A DNA stretch of 64,000 nt from Paracoccaceae bacterium (GCA_027013095.1 JALUYI010000023.1:167403-231402); one strand, 5' to 3'; numbered from the stretch's first letter, positions 48,111 through 56,618 are shown. A program made the numbers and translations. The notes: a model not told the origin generated them from the letters alone.

Positions 48111-48743
48111 TCAGTATTCAACACCGATCTGAGCCTTGATCCCAGCGCGAAACGGGTGTTTTACCAGTTCCATTTCGGTCACCAGATCGGCAACGTCGAT
48201 CAGCGCCTCTTTGGCATTACGCCCGGTCAGAATCACATGCGTCATCGGCGGCTTTTCCCGGCTGAGGAAATCAACTACGGCGTCGATATCCAGATATCCA
48301 TAGCGCAGGGCAATATTGATTTCGTCCAGCAGCACCATCCTGTTGGCCGGATCGCGGATCAGCGCCTTGGCCTTTTCCCACGCCGCCCCGGCCATTTCCG
48401 TATCACGGGTCTTGTCCTGTGTCTCCCAGGTAAAGCCCTCACCCATGGTGTGAAACGCGCAGATATCGGAAAATCGTGACAGGATTAGGTCGCGCTCGCC
48501 GGTGGACATGCCGCCCTTGATAAACTGCACGACCGCACAGGGCATATCGTGGGCAATGGCGCGAAAGATCATGCCAAAGGCCGCCGAGGTCTTGCCCTTG
48601 CCCTTGCCGGTATGAACAATGATCAGGCCCTTTTCGTCGGTCTTGGTCGCCATGATCTTGTCGCGCGCGGCCTTTTTCTTGGCCATTTTCATGGCGTGTC
48701 GTTCTGGATCGACGGGTGGTTTTGGCGAATGGTTGTCGGTCAT
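48111..48743 (-). CDS. cobO: Cob(I)yrinic acid a,c-diamide adenosyltransferase
   Basis: 210 residues. CobA/CobO-type adenosyltransferase; the P-loop HTGKGKGKTSAAFG spans 44-57, and GMSTGERDLI, WEKAKALI and LLDEINIALRYGY follow. It transfers adenosyl to the corrin cobalt during late coenzyme B12 synthesis and salvage. It is leftward, after ynfA-like and rhodanese genes, and not part of the riboswitch operon 7 kb away, although it shares the pathway with cobN. Confidence 0.95.
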   Translation of the reverse strand: MTDNHSPKPPVDPERHAMKMAKKKAARDKIMATKTDEKGLIIVHTGKGKGKTSAAFGMIFRAIAHDMPCAVVQFIKGGMSTGERDLILSRFSDICAFHTMGEGFTWETQDKTRDTEMAGAAWEKAKALIRDPANRMVLLDEINIALRYGYLDIDAVVDFLSREKPPMTHVILTGRNAKEALIDVADLVTEMELVKHPFRAGIKAQIGVEY

Positions 48744-48809
48744 GGTCCTGGCACTCCTCCCGGGGGTTCGGGTCAGTATAGACAGACCGCCACGCGCCGG
48801 AAAGAGTCA

Positions 48810-49157
48810 TCATGCACCACTGTGGCGCCCCAGCAGAATGACCAGCGCACCAGCAACACTGAGGCCAACCCCGAGCAGGTCGAACAAATCCGGCATCCGC
48901 CCGTCCACCCCCCAGAGCCACGCCAATGACGCCAGAATGTAAATCCCGCCATAGGCCGCATAGGCCCGGCCCGCCGCCTCTGTATCGATCCGCGTCAGAA
49001 GGACAGTGAACAAGAGCAGCGATAGCGCCCCGGCGAACAGCCACAAGGGTGACTTGCCCAGCCGCAGGACCGCCCAGATTGCGTAGCTTCCCAAGAGTTC
49101 GAACAAGGCGGCGCTGAGGTAATAAAGCAGCGAGGGAACGAGATGGTTAATCCCCAT
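48810..49157 (-). CDS. YnfA/UPF0060-like small membrane protein
   Basis: 115 residues with four membrane segments. The motifs [16 protein letters not shown] (about 17-32), [12 protein letters not shown] (about 64-75) and [16 protein letters not shown] (about 81-96) are those of UPF0060/YnfA. Some YnfA members act as small multidrug-resistance-like exporters, but the function here is unknown. The ATG at 49157 lies inside the 3' end of the rhodanese gene (11-base overlap), so the pair is cotranscribed. Confidence 0.92.
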   Translation of the reverse strand: MGINHLVPSLLYYLSAALFELLGSYAIWAVLRLGKSPLWLFAGALSLLLFTVLLTRIDTEAAGRAYAAYGGIYILASLAWLWGVDGRMPDLFDLLGVGLSVAGALVILLGRHSGA

Positions 49158-49491
49158 CAGGATGCTCCGAACCAACCAGAGACAGGCCGGCGTCGCGCCA
49201 TGCGCGCTTTCCTCCTGTGAATTCAAACACGTGCTGATAACCGAGGTCGACCAATCGAGCGGCAGACAACCCGGCCCTTTTGCAGTTGGGGCTGGCGCAA
49301 TAAACCACGACCTCACGCGATTTATCGGGAAACTCCTCTGGTGCCCGCGTCAGAATATCATCGGAGCGGATGTTATACGCCCCGGGCAAATGCCCCTTTT
49401 CAAAGGCTCCCGGGGGAAGCGTGTCGATCAGGTCAAAATCACGCTTATCGCGGATCCATCCAGACAATGTTGCAACATCGATCTCGGTCAC
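49147..49491 (-). CDS. Single-domain rhodanese-like sulfurtransferase
   Basis: 114 residues. Rhodanese fold with catalytic C65 in the loop [10 protein letters not shown] (64-73), preceded by [21 protein letters not shown] (about 18-38). Such proteins transfer sulfane sulfur to thiophilic acceptors; the partner is unknown. It is the first gene of the leftward group rhodanese-ynfA-cobO-FMN reductase. Upstream lies the 365-base gap discussed as a small-RNA locus. Confidence 0.9.
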   Translation of the reverse strand: MTEIDVATLSGWIRDKRDFDLIDTLPPGAFEKGHLPGAYNIRSDDILTRAPEEFPDKSREVVVYCASPNCKRAGLSAARLVDLGYQHVFEFTGGKRAWRDAGLSLVGSEHPDGD

Positions 49492-49638
49492 GAGGTCTCT
49501 CCTGTGCCAGTTCTTAGGTTTTTATGAAAGGACAACATCTGCCAAAGCGCTGCAATGGCTATTCCGTCAGGTCTCGCGAACGTGACCCGCGGCGAGCGTC
49601 GTGTTTGAGGGACAGCATGGCCGCTGGAAATTACAAAG

Positions 49639-49779
49639 AAAAAAATGGGACCCGAAGGTCCCATTGTAAGTTGAAGGGGGGGGAAGACCCCCTCTCAGGG
49701 AAGAACAATGCCTGCGCAAAGCTTTCACTTTTTGCTGGCGACACAGGAGAACCGGAAGGGCCCGACTGATAATTGCAAG
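49639..49779 (-). ncRNA. Candidate FNR-controlled small RNA
   Basis: On the minus strand an FNR box centred at 49818.5, a TATATT -10 (49791-49786), and an intrinsic terminator with UUCG loop and seven Us (49665-49639) frame a transcript of about 140 nucleotides. The predicted start (about 49779) puts the FNR box near -40, the class II activating position. The RNA contains unpaired-looking pyrimidine runs (UCUCCU, UUCUUCCC, and a run of eight C inside a hairpin) that could pair with Shine-Dalgarno sequences. No protein family, no RNA family match and no expression data are available to me. Alternatives are a 3' trailer of the cobN message or an unrecognised small peptide. Confidence 0.55.
49644..49665 (-). 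terminator. Strong intrinsic terminator with UUCG loop
   Basis: AATGGGACC (49644-49652) and GGTCCCATT (49657-49665) form a perfect 9-base stem around a four-base loop. Read on the minus strand the loop is TTCG and the stem runs into seven T, so it ends leftward transcripts coming from cobN or from the candidate small RNA. Confidence 0.9.
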
Positions 49780-49785
49780 GAAACT

Positions 49786-49791
49786 AATATA
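49786..49791 (-). promoter_or_regulatory. -10 element downstream of the FNR box
   Basis: TATATT on the minus strand matches five of six -10 consensus bases and lies 20 bases from the edge of the FNR box, the arrangement of FNR-activated promoters. TATTAG two bases further is an alternative. Confidence 0.5.
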
Positions 49792-49811
49792 TGAGTCGAC
49801 ACAGCAAAAAC

Positions 49812-49825
49812 TTGATGTGAATCAA
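49812..49825. promoter_or_regulatory. Perfect FNR-family binding site
   Basis: TTGATGTGAATCAA matches the FNR/FnrL consensus TTGAT-N4-ATCAA at all ten defined positions. It lies 31 bases after the cobN stop codon and not in front of any annotated gene, which is why a noncoding target is suggested. Confidence 0.8.
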
Positions 49826-49856
49826 TTTCCTGTGCTTTTTTCTCAGTTTTTCGGAT

Positions 49857-52800
49857 TTATTTCAAAAGCTCATCCAAAAGCACCCGCGCCCGGTTTGATT
49901 TTGGCCTCCAGAGACCCCGTTTCATCGCCTCGTCAAGGCGCGCCGCGATCTCCTTGAGGGCCGGGGCATTATGGACTTCGATAAACGCGCGGGTCGCGTC
50001 ATCCTGCAAAAAAGCGGCATGGATCAGGTCGAAATGGTGGCTCTTGACCGCGCCGGTGGTGGCGGCAAAGGCGAACATGTAATCAACGGTTGCGGCAATC
50101 TCAAAGGCGCCCTTGTAGCCGTGGCGCTTGACCCCCTCAATCCACTTTGGATTGACGACACGCGAGCGCACGACGCGGGAAATCTCTTGCTCCAGCGTAC
50201 GGATCAACGGGCGTTCGGGGCGGGAATGGTCGTTGTGATAGACTGGACGCTCCTGCCCCTGCAAGGTCGCAACCGCCGCCGCCGCGCCGCCCTCAAACTG
50301 ATAGTAATCATCGCTGTCCAGAATATCGTGTTCGCGGTTGTCCTGATTCTGGACGACAGCCTCGACCTGCCGCAGACGGGTTTCAAGCGCATTTCGTGCG
50401 TGTTCGCCCGTCGCACCGTTGCCATAGGCGTAACTGCCCCAGCCCAGATAGGCCTCGGCCAGATCGGATTTATCCCGCCAGAGGCGTTCGTCGATCATCG
50501 CCTGAAGGCCGGCGCCATAGGCCCCCGGTTTTGAGCCAAAAACCCGGTGCTGGCTGCCTTCGCCCTCGGTCTTCGCGCGCGCCGCCGCCGGGTTCATGTC
50601 AGCAGGTTCATCCAGCGCCATGACGGCCTGCGCAGCACTGGCCACAAGGTCGATTTGCTGCGGAAACGCATCTCGGAAAAAACCGGAAATCCGCAACGTT
50701 ACATCGACACGCGGCCGATCCAGAACCGACAGCGGCAGGATCTCGAACCCGATCACGCGGCGGTTGGCACTGTCCCATTTCGGCTTGACCCCCATAAGGG
50801 CGAGGGCCTGTGCAATATCATCGCCGCCAGTGCGCATGTTGGCGGTCCCCCAGGCGGTCAACAGCAGGCTGCGCAGCCAGTCTCCGTGATCCTGCAGGTG
50901 TTTTTCAAGCAGCAGGTTGGCAGATTTCCAACCCAGTTTCCACGCGGTCGGAGTCGGTATGGCACGGCTGTCCACGCTGAAAAAATTCCGCCCCGTCGGC
51001 AGCACATCAAGGCGCCCCCGCGTCGGCGCACCCGAAGGTGCGGGGGCCACGAATCGCCCGTCAAGAGCGCGCAAAAGGCCATCGCCTTCGGCGGGACCAC
51101 AGGCATCCACAACCGGGGAAACATGGGCCTTGATCTCGGTCAGGACCGCGCGGGTTTCCGGCCAGTCTCCGGCCTCCTGCCCGTCGATCAGGGCCGCCGC
51201 AAGCATCTCGAGACGCTCCAGCGTGTCGCCCGTCGAGCGCCAGGTATCATCGCTGAGGTTTTGCAGCACGGCCGGTTTTTTCCCCCTCCATGGGGCCGCC
51301 ATATCGCAATCCAGTGGATCGAAATGCAGCCCCAGATCGGCCGCCAGTGAGCGCAGGAGCGACGCATCCCCACCTTTTCCCTCGCGGCGCGGAATGCGCA
51401 CCAGCGCCAGCACCAGATCGCGTGCCAGCCGCCCTGTGGGTGACTGTCCGAACACATGCAGACCATCGCGGATCTGCGCCTCTTTCAACTCACAAAGCCA
51501 GCCGTCCAGACGCGCCAGATCAAGGGCCTCATCGGCCCCATCAAGGCCCGCATCCTTGTCTATTCCGGTAACTGCCGTCAGCGCCAGTATTTCGCGCTTT
51601 AGATAGGCAATCCGGCGCGGATCGACTCCCGCGGCCTCGTAATATTCATCCACCAAGGCCTCGAGATCGCGCAAGGGACCGTAGGTTTCCGCACGCGTCA
51701 GCGGCGGTGTCAGATGGTCGATGATAACCGCCTGCGCCCGGCGTTTGGCCTGCGTCCCCTCGCCCGGGTCGTTGACAATGAACGGATAGATATGTGGCAC
51801 GGGCCCTAGCGCCACCTCGGGGAAACAGCCTGCCGACAACGCCAGAGACTTGCCCGGCAACCATTCCAGATTGCCATGCTTGCCCATATGCACGATAGCG
51901 TCGGCGCGAAACTGGTGCCGCAGCCAGAAATAGAACGCCAGATAATGATGCGGCGGCACCAGATCCGGCGCGTGATAGGTCTCGGTGGGGTCGATGTTAT
52001 AGCCTCGCGCCGGCTGCACCGCGACGACCACGTTGCCAAACTGCAGAACAGACAGCTTGAAGCGCCCGCAATCGACCTCTCCGGGCTGAAAGAACGGGTC
52101 CGCCTCAGGAGCGCCCCAACGCGCCTCGATGCGCTCCTGAACATCGGCAGGAAGTTGGCCATAATCGATCTGATACTCGGCGAGGGAAAGGTCCACCCCA
52201 CCGGCGCGGCTGCTCCGATCCGTCAGCCAGTTGGTGGGACCGCGAAGAATCTCGCGCATCAGTGCCTCGGCATCAGAAGGCGCGTTACGCACGCGATAAC
52301 CGGCCGTGGCCAGCAGGCGCAAAACCTCGATCGTGGCCGCAGGCGTGTCCAGCCCGACACCGTTGGCAAGGCGCCCGTCCTTGTTGGGGTAATTGGCCAG
52401 AATCAGGGCAACACGGCGCTGGCCGGCCACCGTCCGCCGCAGTCTGGCGTGATTGGCGGCAAGATCAGCGACAAACTCGACCCGATCCTTGAGCGCGCGA
52501 TAGGTGGCAATCCTGCATTGCGTGGCGGCGTCGAAATAGGCCTCGCCCTTAAAACTTATCGCCCGGGACAAGATGCGCCCATCCACCTCGGGCAAGGCAA
52601 CATTCATAGCAATATCGCGCGCGGACAGCCCCGCCAACCCTTGTGCCCAGGCGTCCTCGGACGATGCCGACAACACCACCTGATAGACGGGTGCGGAATT
52701 GGCAAAGCTGGCAGCAAGAGGGTTCAGATCCCCGACCGGCACCGCCCCCACATCGGCCGAGCCGGTCGCAAATGCCGTGCAGTTCAGGATGACATCGGGC

Positions 52801-53573
52801 GGGTTGGCCTGAAACAGAGACTGCAACGTCGCCGCCGAGAGCGGATCCTTGAGCGAGGCCACAAACACCGGCAATGGATTGAGGCCGCGCGCGCGCAGGG
52901 CGGCAATCAGGCGATTGACCGGCTGCAGCCCCGCCCCTTGCAAAAGAGCGCGGTAAAAAACGATAGGCACAATCGCCGCGCCCGTGCTCCAGTGGGCCGT
53001 GACACTCTCGGGGTCGCTGACCCCCGCATCCGGCCAGTAAACACCGGCGCGCAACAGCGGGGTTGCCGGTGCCGGGCGCACCCCACCCGACAGCATCGCC
53101 GCCGCAAAACGCAGAAAATTGGTGGCGTTATCCGGCCCTCCCTCGACACAATAGGACCAGAGCGCCTGCCAGTCCGCCTTGGCAACCGTCGAGAGGCGTT
53201 GCAACGCATCATCCGGCTTGTCATCGCCGGGCAGCGCAACAAAGGGGACCCCAGCTGCACCCAGTTCGATCGCGTATCGTTCAAGCCCATAGCTCCAGTA
53301 GCTGGCGCCCCCAAGGATTCGGGCAATGACCAGACGGCAGCCGCGCGCGCAGGTTTCGATGTGCTGATCGACCGACATCGGATGAGACAGATGGGCAAGA
53401 TTTGCCAACCGCAGGCCGGGGGCGTCGGGACCAAGGGCGGCGCGCGCCTCGGACAATGCGGCCAATTCGGTGTCTGCTGCAGAAATGAACAGGATGTCAG
53501 CCGGGGTCTGCTGCAGATCGACCGGCGCACTGCCGTCCGTGATTTCTCCCGGGGTGGCGGCAAGAAGGTGCAT
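49857..53573 (-). CDS. cobN: Cobaltochelatase CobN subunit
   Basis: 1238 residues. Large subunit of the aerobic ATP-dependent cobaltochelatase that inserts cobalt into hydrogenobyrinic acid a,c-diamide. Family blocks include SYWSYGLERYA (about 92-102), LANYPNKDGRLANGVGLDTPA (in pieces), HMGKHGNLEWLPGK and NDPGEGTQAKRRAQAVIIDHLTPP in the central part, and GSYAYGNGATGEHARN and DNREHDILDSDDYYQFEGG near the C-terminus. The ATG at 53573 was taken because the extension to 53699 overlaps the GNAT gene. No cobS or cobT partner is in the window. It is 22 bases after the GNAT gene, in the cobW operon. Confidence 0.95.
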   Translation of the reverse strand: MHLLAATPGEITDGSAPVDLQQTPADILFISAADTELAALSEARAALGPDAPGLRLANLAHLSHPMSVDQHIETCARGCRLVIARILGGASYWSYGLERYAIELGAAGVPFVALPGDDKPDDALQRLSTVAKADWQALWSYCVEGGPDNATNFLRFAAAMLSGGVRPAPATPLLRAGVYWPDAGVSDPESVTAHWSTGAAIVPIVFYRALLQGAGLQPVNRLIAALRARGLNPLPVFVASLKDPLSAATLQSLFQANPPDVILNCTAFATGSADVGAVPVGDLNPLAASFANSAPVYQVVLSASSEDAWAQGLAGLSARDIAMNVALPEVDGRILSRAISFKGEAYFDAATQCRIATYRALKDRVEFVADLAANHARLRRTVAGQRRVALILANYPNKDGRLANGVGLDTPAATIEVLRLLATAGYRVRNAPSDAEALMREILRGPTNWLTDRSSRAGGVDLSLAEYQIDYGQLPADVQERIEARWGAPEADPFFQPGEVDCGRFKLSVLQFGNVVVAVQPARGYNIDPTETYHAPDLVPPHHYLAFYFWLRHQFRADAIVHMGKHGNLEWLPGKSLALSAGCFPEVALGPVPHIYPFIVNDPGEGTQAKRRAQAVIIDHLTPPLTRAETYGPLRDLEALVDEYYEAAGVDPRRIAYLKREILALTAVTGIDKDAGLDGADEALDLARLDGWLCELKEAQIRDGLHVFGQSPTGRLARDLVLALVRIPRREGKGGDASLLRSLAADLGLHFDPLDCDMAAPWRGKKPAVLQNLSDDTWRSTGDTLERLEMLAAALIDGQEAGDWPETRAVLTEIKAHVSPVVDACGPAEGDGLLRALDGRFVAPAPSGAPTRGRLDVLPTGRNFFSVDSRAIPTPTAWKLGWKSANLLLEKHLQDHGDWLRSLLLTAWGTANMRTGGDDIAQALALMGVKPKWDSANRRVIGFEILPLSVLDRPRVDVTLRISGFFRDAFPQQIDLVASAAQAVMALDEPADMNPAAARAKTEGEGSQHRVFGSKPGAYGAGLQAMIDERLWRDKSDLAEAYLGWGSYAYGNGATGEHARNALETRLRQVEAVVQNQDNREHDILDSDDYYQFEGGAAAAVATLQGQERPVYHNDHSRPERPLIRTLEQEISRVVRSRVVNPKWIEGVKRHGYKGAFEIAATVDYMFAFAATTGAVKSHHFDLIHAAFLQDDATRAFIEVHNAPALKEIAARLDEAMKRGLWRPKSNRARVLLDELLK

Positions 53574-53595
53574 CAGCAGAGGCGCTCCAGCCGTC

Positions 53596-54072
53596 TCACA
53601 GGTTTTTTTCCATGAACAGGCTGCGGGGGTCCTCGCGATAGGCACCAAATGGCCCCCTGATCCTGAACCCGTGCTGCAGATATAGTTTTTGCGCCGCAAT
53701 CAGCGTATCGCCGGTCTCCAGCCGCAACAGCGGCAACCCGCGAGCGCGGGCTTCAGCCTCGAGGCGGTTCAGCAATTTTGCACCGATCCGCGCCCCCCGC
53801 CGGGCAGGGCTGACAAACATGGATTTGACCTCGCCGTATCCGCCAGAGCCCTCTTCGCTGCAGATGGCCAACGCCGCGCAGCCCGCCGCAATACCGTCAA
53901 CATCAGCGACAAGAAACAGGATATCCGGCCTGCAAAGCGCCTCGATCGAAAGGAAATGATTGGATTCGGCCGGAAAGGACGCCTCCATCAGCCGGTGACT
54001 GGCGGCCAGAAGAGCGCTGGCGTCCGGCGCCCGCGGGTCGCCCTGATGGATATCGACGCGAGGCGCGCTCAT
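53596..54072 (-). CDS. GNAT-family N-acetyltransferase
   Basis: 158 residues. GCN5-type fold: YGEVKSMFVSPARRGARIGAKLLNRLEAEAR (motif A, about 78-108, with RRGARIG as the acetyl-CoA loop), then LRLETGDTLIAAQKLYLQHGF. It acetylates an unknown amine. The start overlaps the cobW stop by four bases and cobN follows, so it is locked inside a cobalt-chelation operon, where a role on a corrinoid or metallochaperone would be conjecture. Confidence 0.9.
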   Translation of the reverse strand: MSAPRVDIHQGDPRAPDASALLAASHRLMEASFPAESNHFLSIEALCRPDILFLVADVDGIAAGCAALAICSEEGSGGYGEVKSMFVSPARRGARIGAKLLNRLEAEARARGLPLLRLETGDTLIAAQKLYLQHGFRIRGPFGAYREDPRSLFMEKNL

Positions 54073-55109
54073 GCAGACAGCAGAGCCTGGATTGCGGCGC
54101 GATCCAGACCCGTTTCGCCAATAATCACCAGACGGGTTTCGCGTTCATCCCCGGCACCCCAAGGCCGGTCGAAATAGGTTTCCACCCGCTGCCCTACCGC
54201 CTGCACGGTCAGCCGCATGGGCCGCCCCCTGACCGCGGCAAAGCCCTTGAGGCGCAGGATATCATGATCGCGAATCGTGCGCGCGATGGTTTCGGCAAAC
54301 GCCGCCGGATCGCTAATTTCCGGCCGGGTAACGATCAGATGTTCAAACTCGTCATGGTCGTGATGATGCCCATCCGCCCCGGAATCGTGATGTGGCGCGG
54401 CGCGCCCGGCCATATCCGTTTCGGCGCCGGCCCCCTGCCCCAGCAGGACATCGACGGGCAGGATCCCCATGCGGGTCTGGACAACCTTGACACCGCCACG
54501 CGTTTTGGCGCGCAAATCGGCGCTCAGGGCCTCAACGGCAGCGGGATCCATCAGGTCGGTCTTGTTCACCACCACCATGTCGGCACAGGCGATCTGGTCG
54601 TCAAACAACTCCGACAGCGGAGTTTCGTGATCCAGCATCCCGTCTCCCTTACGCTGAACCTCGACGGCACCGGGGTCATGGGCAAAACGCCCTTCGTTAA
54701 CCGCCGGCCCGTCAATCACGGTCACGACACTGTCAACGGTGACGCTTGTGCTGATCTCGGGCCAGTTGAAGGCCCGCACCAGCGGCTGGGGCAGGGCAAG
54801 GCCCGACGTCTCGATCACAATATGGTCGGGACGATCTTTGCGCGCAAGCAGCGCCTGCATGGTGGGGATGAAATCCTCGGCCACGGTGCAGCAGATGCAG
54901 CCGTTTGACAGCTCGGTGATATCCTCGGCGCTGCAGGTTTCGTCGCCACATCCCGTCAGGATCTCACCGTCAATTCCAAGGTCGCCGAATTCGTTGATGA
55001 TCAGGGCAATCCGCCGCCCGTTAGCCTGTTGCAGCATGTGGCGGATCAGCGTTGTCTTGCCCGCGCCAAGAAAGCCGGTGATGATGGTTGCGGGGATTTT
55101 CTGGGCCAT
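54069..55109 (-). CDS. cobW: CobW-type GTPase metallochaperone
   Basis: 346 residues. G3E-family GTPase: P-loop GFLGAGKTT (12-20), metal-binding C71-I-C73-C74 in NGCICC (70-74), ETSGLALP switch, and NKTDLMD guanine motif. A histidine-rich insertion (HHD then GHHHDHDEFEH, about 240-262) suits metal binding. CobW delivers cobalt to the CobNST chelatase; gene order cobW-GNAT-cobN supports this. The ATG at 55109 gives the family start MAQKIPATIITG. A 130-base gap separates it from cbtA, so it may have its own promoter or continue the riboswitch transcript. Confidence 0.95.
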   Translation of the reverse strand: MAQKIPATIITGFLGAGKTTLIRHMLQQANGRRIALIINEFGDLGIDGEILTGCGDETCSAEDITELSNGCICCTVAEDFIPTMQALLARKDRPDHIVIETSGLALPQPLVRAFNWPEISTSVTVDSVVTVIDGPAVNEGRFAHDPGAVEVQRKGDGMLDHETPLSELFDDQIACADMVVVNKTDLMDPAAVEALSADLRAKTRGGVKVVQTRMGILPVDVLLGQGAGAETDMAGRAAPHHDSGADGHHHDHDEFEHLIVTRPEISDPAAFAETIARTIRDHDILRLKGFAAVRGRPMRLTVQAVGQRVETYFDRPWGAGDERETRLVIIGETGLDRAAIQALLSA

Positions 55110-55205
55110 TATGCGCACTCATTCAAGGGATCACGGGGACTTGTCCACAACAGCGAAGGTGGCGTCAACCGCGAAGATTTACAAGGTGAAGAAAGGCAAA
55201 AGCCC

Positions 55206-55228
55206 CGGAGCAAGACAGGCCCGCTCCG
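55206..55228 (-). terminator. Possible terminator after cbtA
   Basis: CGGAGC (55206-55211) pairs with GCTCCG (55223-55228); on the minus strand the stem is followed by GGGGCTTTTG, only a short T-run. It is 11 bases after the cbtA stop and could reduce read-through from cbtBA into cobW. Confidence 0.3.
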
Positions 55229-55239
55229 AGGAATATCCG

Positions 55240-55965
55240 TCAGGCAACCACTTTGCGTTGCCAGAACCAGGCCGAGATGAACCCCAGAAACGGCCATGTC
55301 ACCGCCGCCACTGCGATCGAGCGACCGGCAAACAACCCCTCGACCGATGGTGGAACTACACCGGCCAATTCAGCGGGATGCGGCGCGCCGACAAGCTGTG
55401 GCAGCAGGATCAGGACCACCCCGACCGCGGGCAGGAGCAGCGCGCGGCCAAAGGCAATGAGGGCAATCCCCACGCCCGAGGACAGCACCGTCGCAACCCA
55501 CCACATCTGTCGCGCCCCCAAAGGCGCCGCCGGAATACCCGGCGTTTCTGGCGGCAAACCCGCCGCAGGGGCCACGTGAAAGGCCAAAAAGCCCGCCAAC
55601 CCCCACAGGATACCTTGCCGTGCGGTGATACGATGGCCGTATTTCTCGGCCACCGCAAACAGCGCGGCCATAAGCAGGGCAAGGCCGGTATAGTTCACCA
55701 TTTCGGCACCAAAGGTCATGATTCCCCGATGCAAGGGATTCGTGTCTCGATGCCACAGCGAGGTATCCGGTCCCTCGTCCGCAGCAGCCGAGGTGGCATC
55801 CCCCGGCGCCTGATCCGGCGCTGCGGTAAAATGCGTCAGCGCACCCGTTTCATAGCGCTCAGCCTCGATAATGATCGGCACAAGCAACGCGAAATGCAGC
55901 ACCGCGGCCAAAACCCCGGCGGCTACTCCAGCGAACAACGCGCTGGTCAACAATTTTTTCAGCAT
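55240..55965 (-). CDS. cbtA: CbtA, predicted cobalt transporter membrane subunit
   Basis: 241 residues with five or six membrane segments (first at about 7-35). HFALLVPIIIEAERYE (about 24-39), the conserved HRDTNPLHRGIMTFGAEMVNYTG-like region (about 72-95, in pieces) and GLAGFLAFHVAPAAGLPPE (about 121-139) with conserved His are characteristic of CbtA. The family was proposed as cobalt permease from B12-riboswitch association, which recurs here. It starts two bases after cbtB. Confidence 0.93.
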   Translation of the reverse strand: MLKKLLTSALFAGVAAGVLAAVLHFALLVPIIIEAERYETGALTHFTAAPDQAPGDATSAAADEGPDTSLWHRDTNPLHRGIMTFGAEMVNYTGLALLMAALFAVAEKYGHRITARQGILWGLAGFLAFHVAPAAGLPPETPGIPAAPLGARQMWWVATVLSSGVGIALIAFGRALLLPAVGVVLILLPQLVGAPHPAELAGVVPPSVEGLFAGRSIAVAAVTWPFLGFISAWFWQRKVVA

Positions 55966-55967
55966 GG

Positions 55968-56144
55968 TCAGTGACAGGGAAAGCCGATGGAATGCCGCAC
56001 ATCATGCGACGAATCATGGATCACCGAGGCCCGCGCAAAGCCGGTCACGAATACCAGCGCGAGGCCCAGAAAGGCGACGGCGGCGATGGTTGCAAAATCA
56101 GTATTGATACGGGCACTGGCCCGCGTTTCTGTCATGGTCGTCAT
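55968..56144 (-). CDS. cbtB: CbtB, small histidine-tailed cobalt transport protein
   Basis: 58 residues, too short for routine ORF lists. One membrane segment (about 19-38) is followed by the tail VIHDSSHDVRHSIGFPCH, which holds four His and one Cys and is the CbtB hallmark, likely a cobalt-binding periplasmic site. AAGGA lies five bases upstream of the ATG at 56144 (a second ATG three codons later is possible). It is the first gene under the B12 riboswitch and is followed by cbtA after two bases. Confidence 0.9.
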   Translation of the reverse strand: MTTMTETRASARINTDFATIAAVAFLGLALVFVTGFARASVIHDSSHDVRHSIGFPCH

Positions 56145-56177
56145 GGTTTTCCTTTCCCGTCACACCCGACGGAGGTT
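56145..56177 (-). promoter_or_regulatory. cbtB translation-initiation region with short hairpin
   Basis: Between the riboswitch and cbtB the RNA can form CCGUC-gggugu-GACGG directly before GGGAAAGGA, the cbtB ribosome-binding site. The preceding CCUCC could also pair with it. The layout fits ligand-controlled translation rather than a terminator, since no U-run follows. Confidence 0.4.
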
Positions 56178-56191
56178 TGGGTTACGTTTGC

Positions 56192-56388
56192 GCAAGGTCG
56201 GTCTCCTGACTTGCGGCTCAGACGCGATCTCCCCACCTTCCCGGCTGTGCTGCCAGTGGCATATCGGGGTGTCGCTCGCCGCTTACAGTCGCGGGGGCGG
56301 TCGTGGCCTTGGGCCCCTCATTTGGGTCATCCCGCACCACATTCCCATTTCATCCCCGAGCGCTGGGCGCTCTGACGGGGAACCTTAC
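56192..56388 (-). promoter_or_regulatory. Cobalamin (B12) riboswitch
   Basis: On the minus strand the conserved elements occur in order: GGGAATGTGGTGCGGG, the core CCCCCGCGACTGTAAGCGG, GCCACTGG, CCGGGAAGG, and the 3' strand GAGCCGCAAGTCAGGAGACC. It precedes cbtB by 47 bases and would shut off cobalt import when B12 is plentiful. A TTGACC at 56423-56418 with a poor -10 (CACAAA, 56400-56395) could start the transcript at about 56388. Confidence 0.95.
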
Positions 56389-56618
56389 CCGCCCTTTGTG
56401 GCCAAAACCGGTCGATGGGTCAAGACGCAATCCCGCCGGGTCAGATAATGGGTTCGTGGCGGGTTTGCCTCTTGATTTGCCGATTGCGCACCCATTTCGC
56501 GCAATATCTTGTGGATAAACTGGAGAATCCGCCCATATGAGGGGGATGCCTGTTGACTCATGGCGGTGGGGATGGCGAAAAACGAGAACCGGATGGAATC
56601 AACGCAACAGGCAGAGAT
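56389..56618. other. Divergent intergenic region between the riboswitch and smc
   Basis: 230 bases that must hold the promoters of the cbtBA transcript (minus) and of smc (plus). I see no protein gene and no strong inverted repeat. The smc promoter is not identifiable with confidence. Confidence 0.5.

Larger units (their letters stand above)
49492..49856. other. Gene-free stretch between the rhodanese gene and cobN
   Basis: 365 bases without a convincing protein gene. It holds, from left to right, AT-rich sequence before the rhodanese gene, a strong minus-strand terminator (49644-49665), a G/C-tract hairpin (about 49676-49692), a -10-like TATATT on the minus strand, and a perfect FNR box (49812-49825). 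Short reading frames here (for example 28 codons from 49708) have no recognisable features. Confidence 0.7.

Noticed and set aside
49708..49794. 28-codon plus-strand peptide with GGGAAGAA before its ATG
   Set aside because: No conserved features, and it is antisense to the proposed small RNA; a ribosome-binding-like sequence alone is weak evidence.
49857..49900. FNR box read as a plus-strand promoter
   Set aside because: A plus-strand start would run antisense into cobN and no good -10 is seen at the required distance.
51876..53615. 579-codon open frame opposite cobN
   Set aside because: Lies wholly antisense to the well-supported cobN gene, with no recognisable motif; long shadow frames are common in GC-rich DNA.
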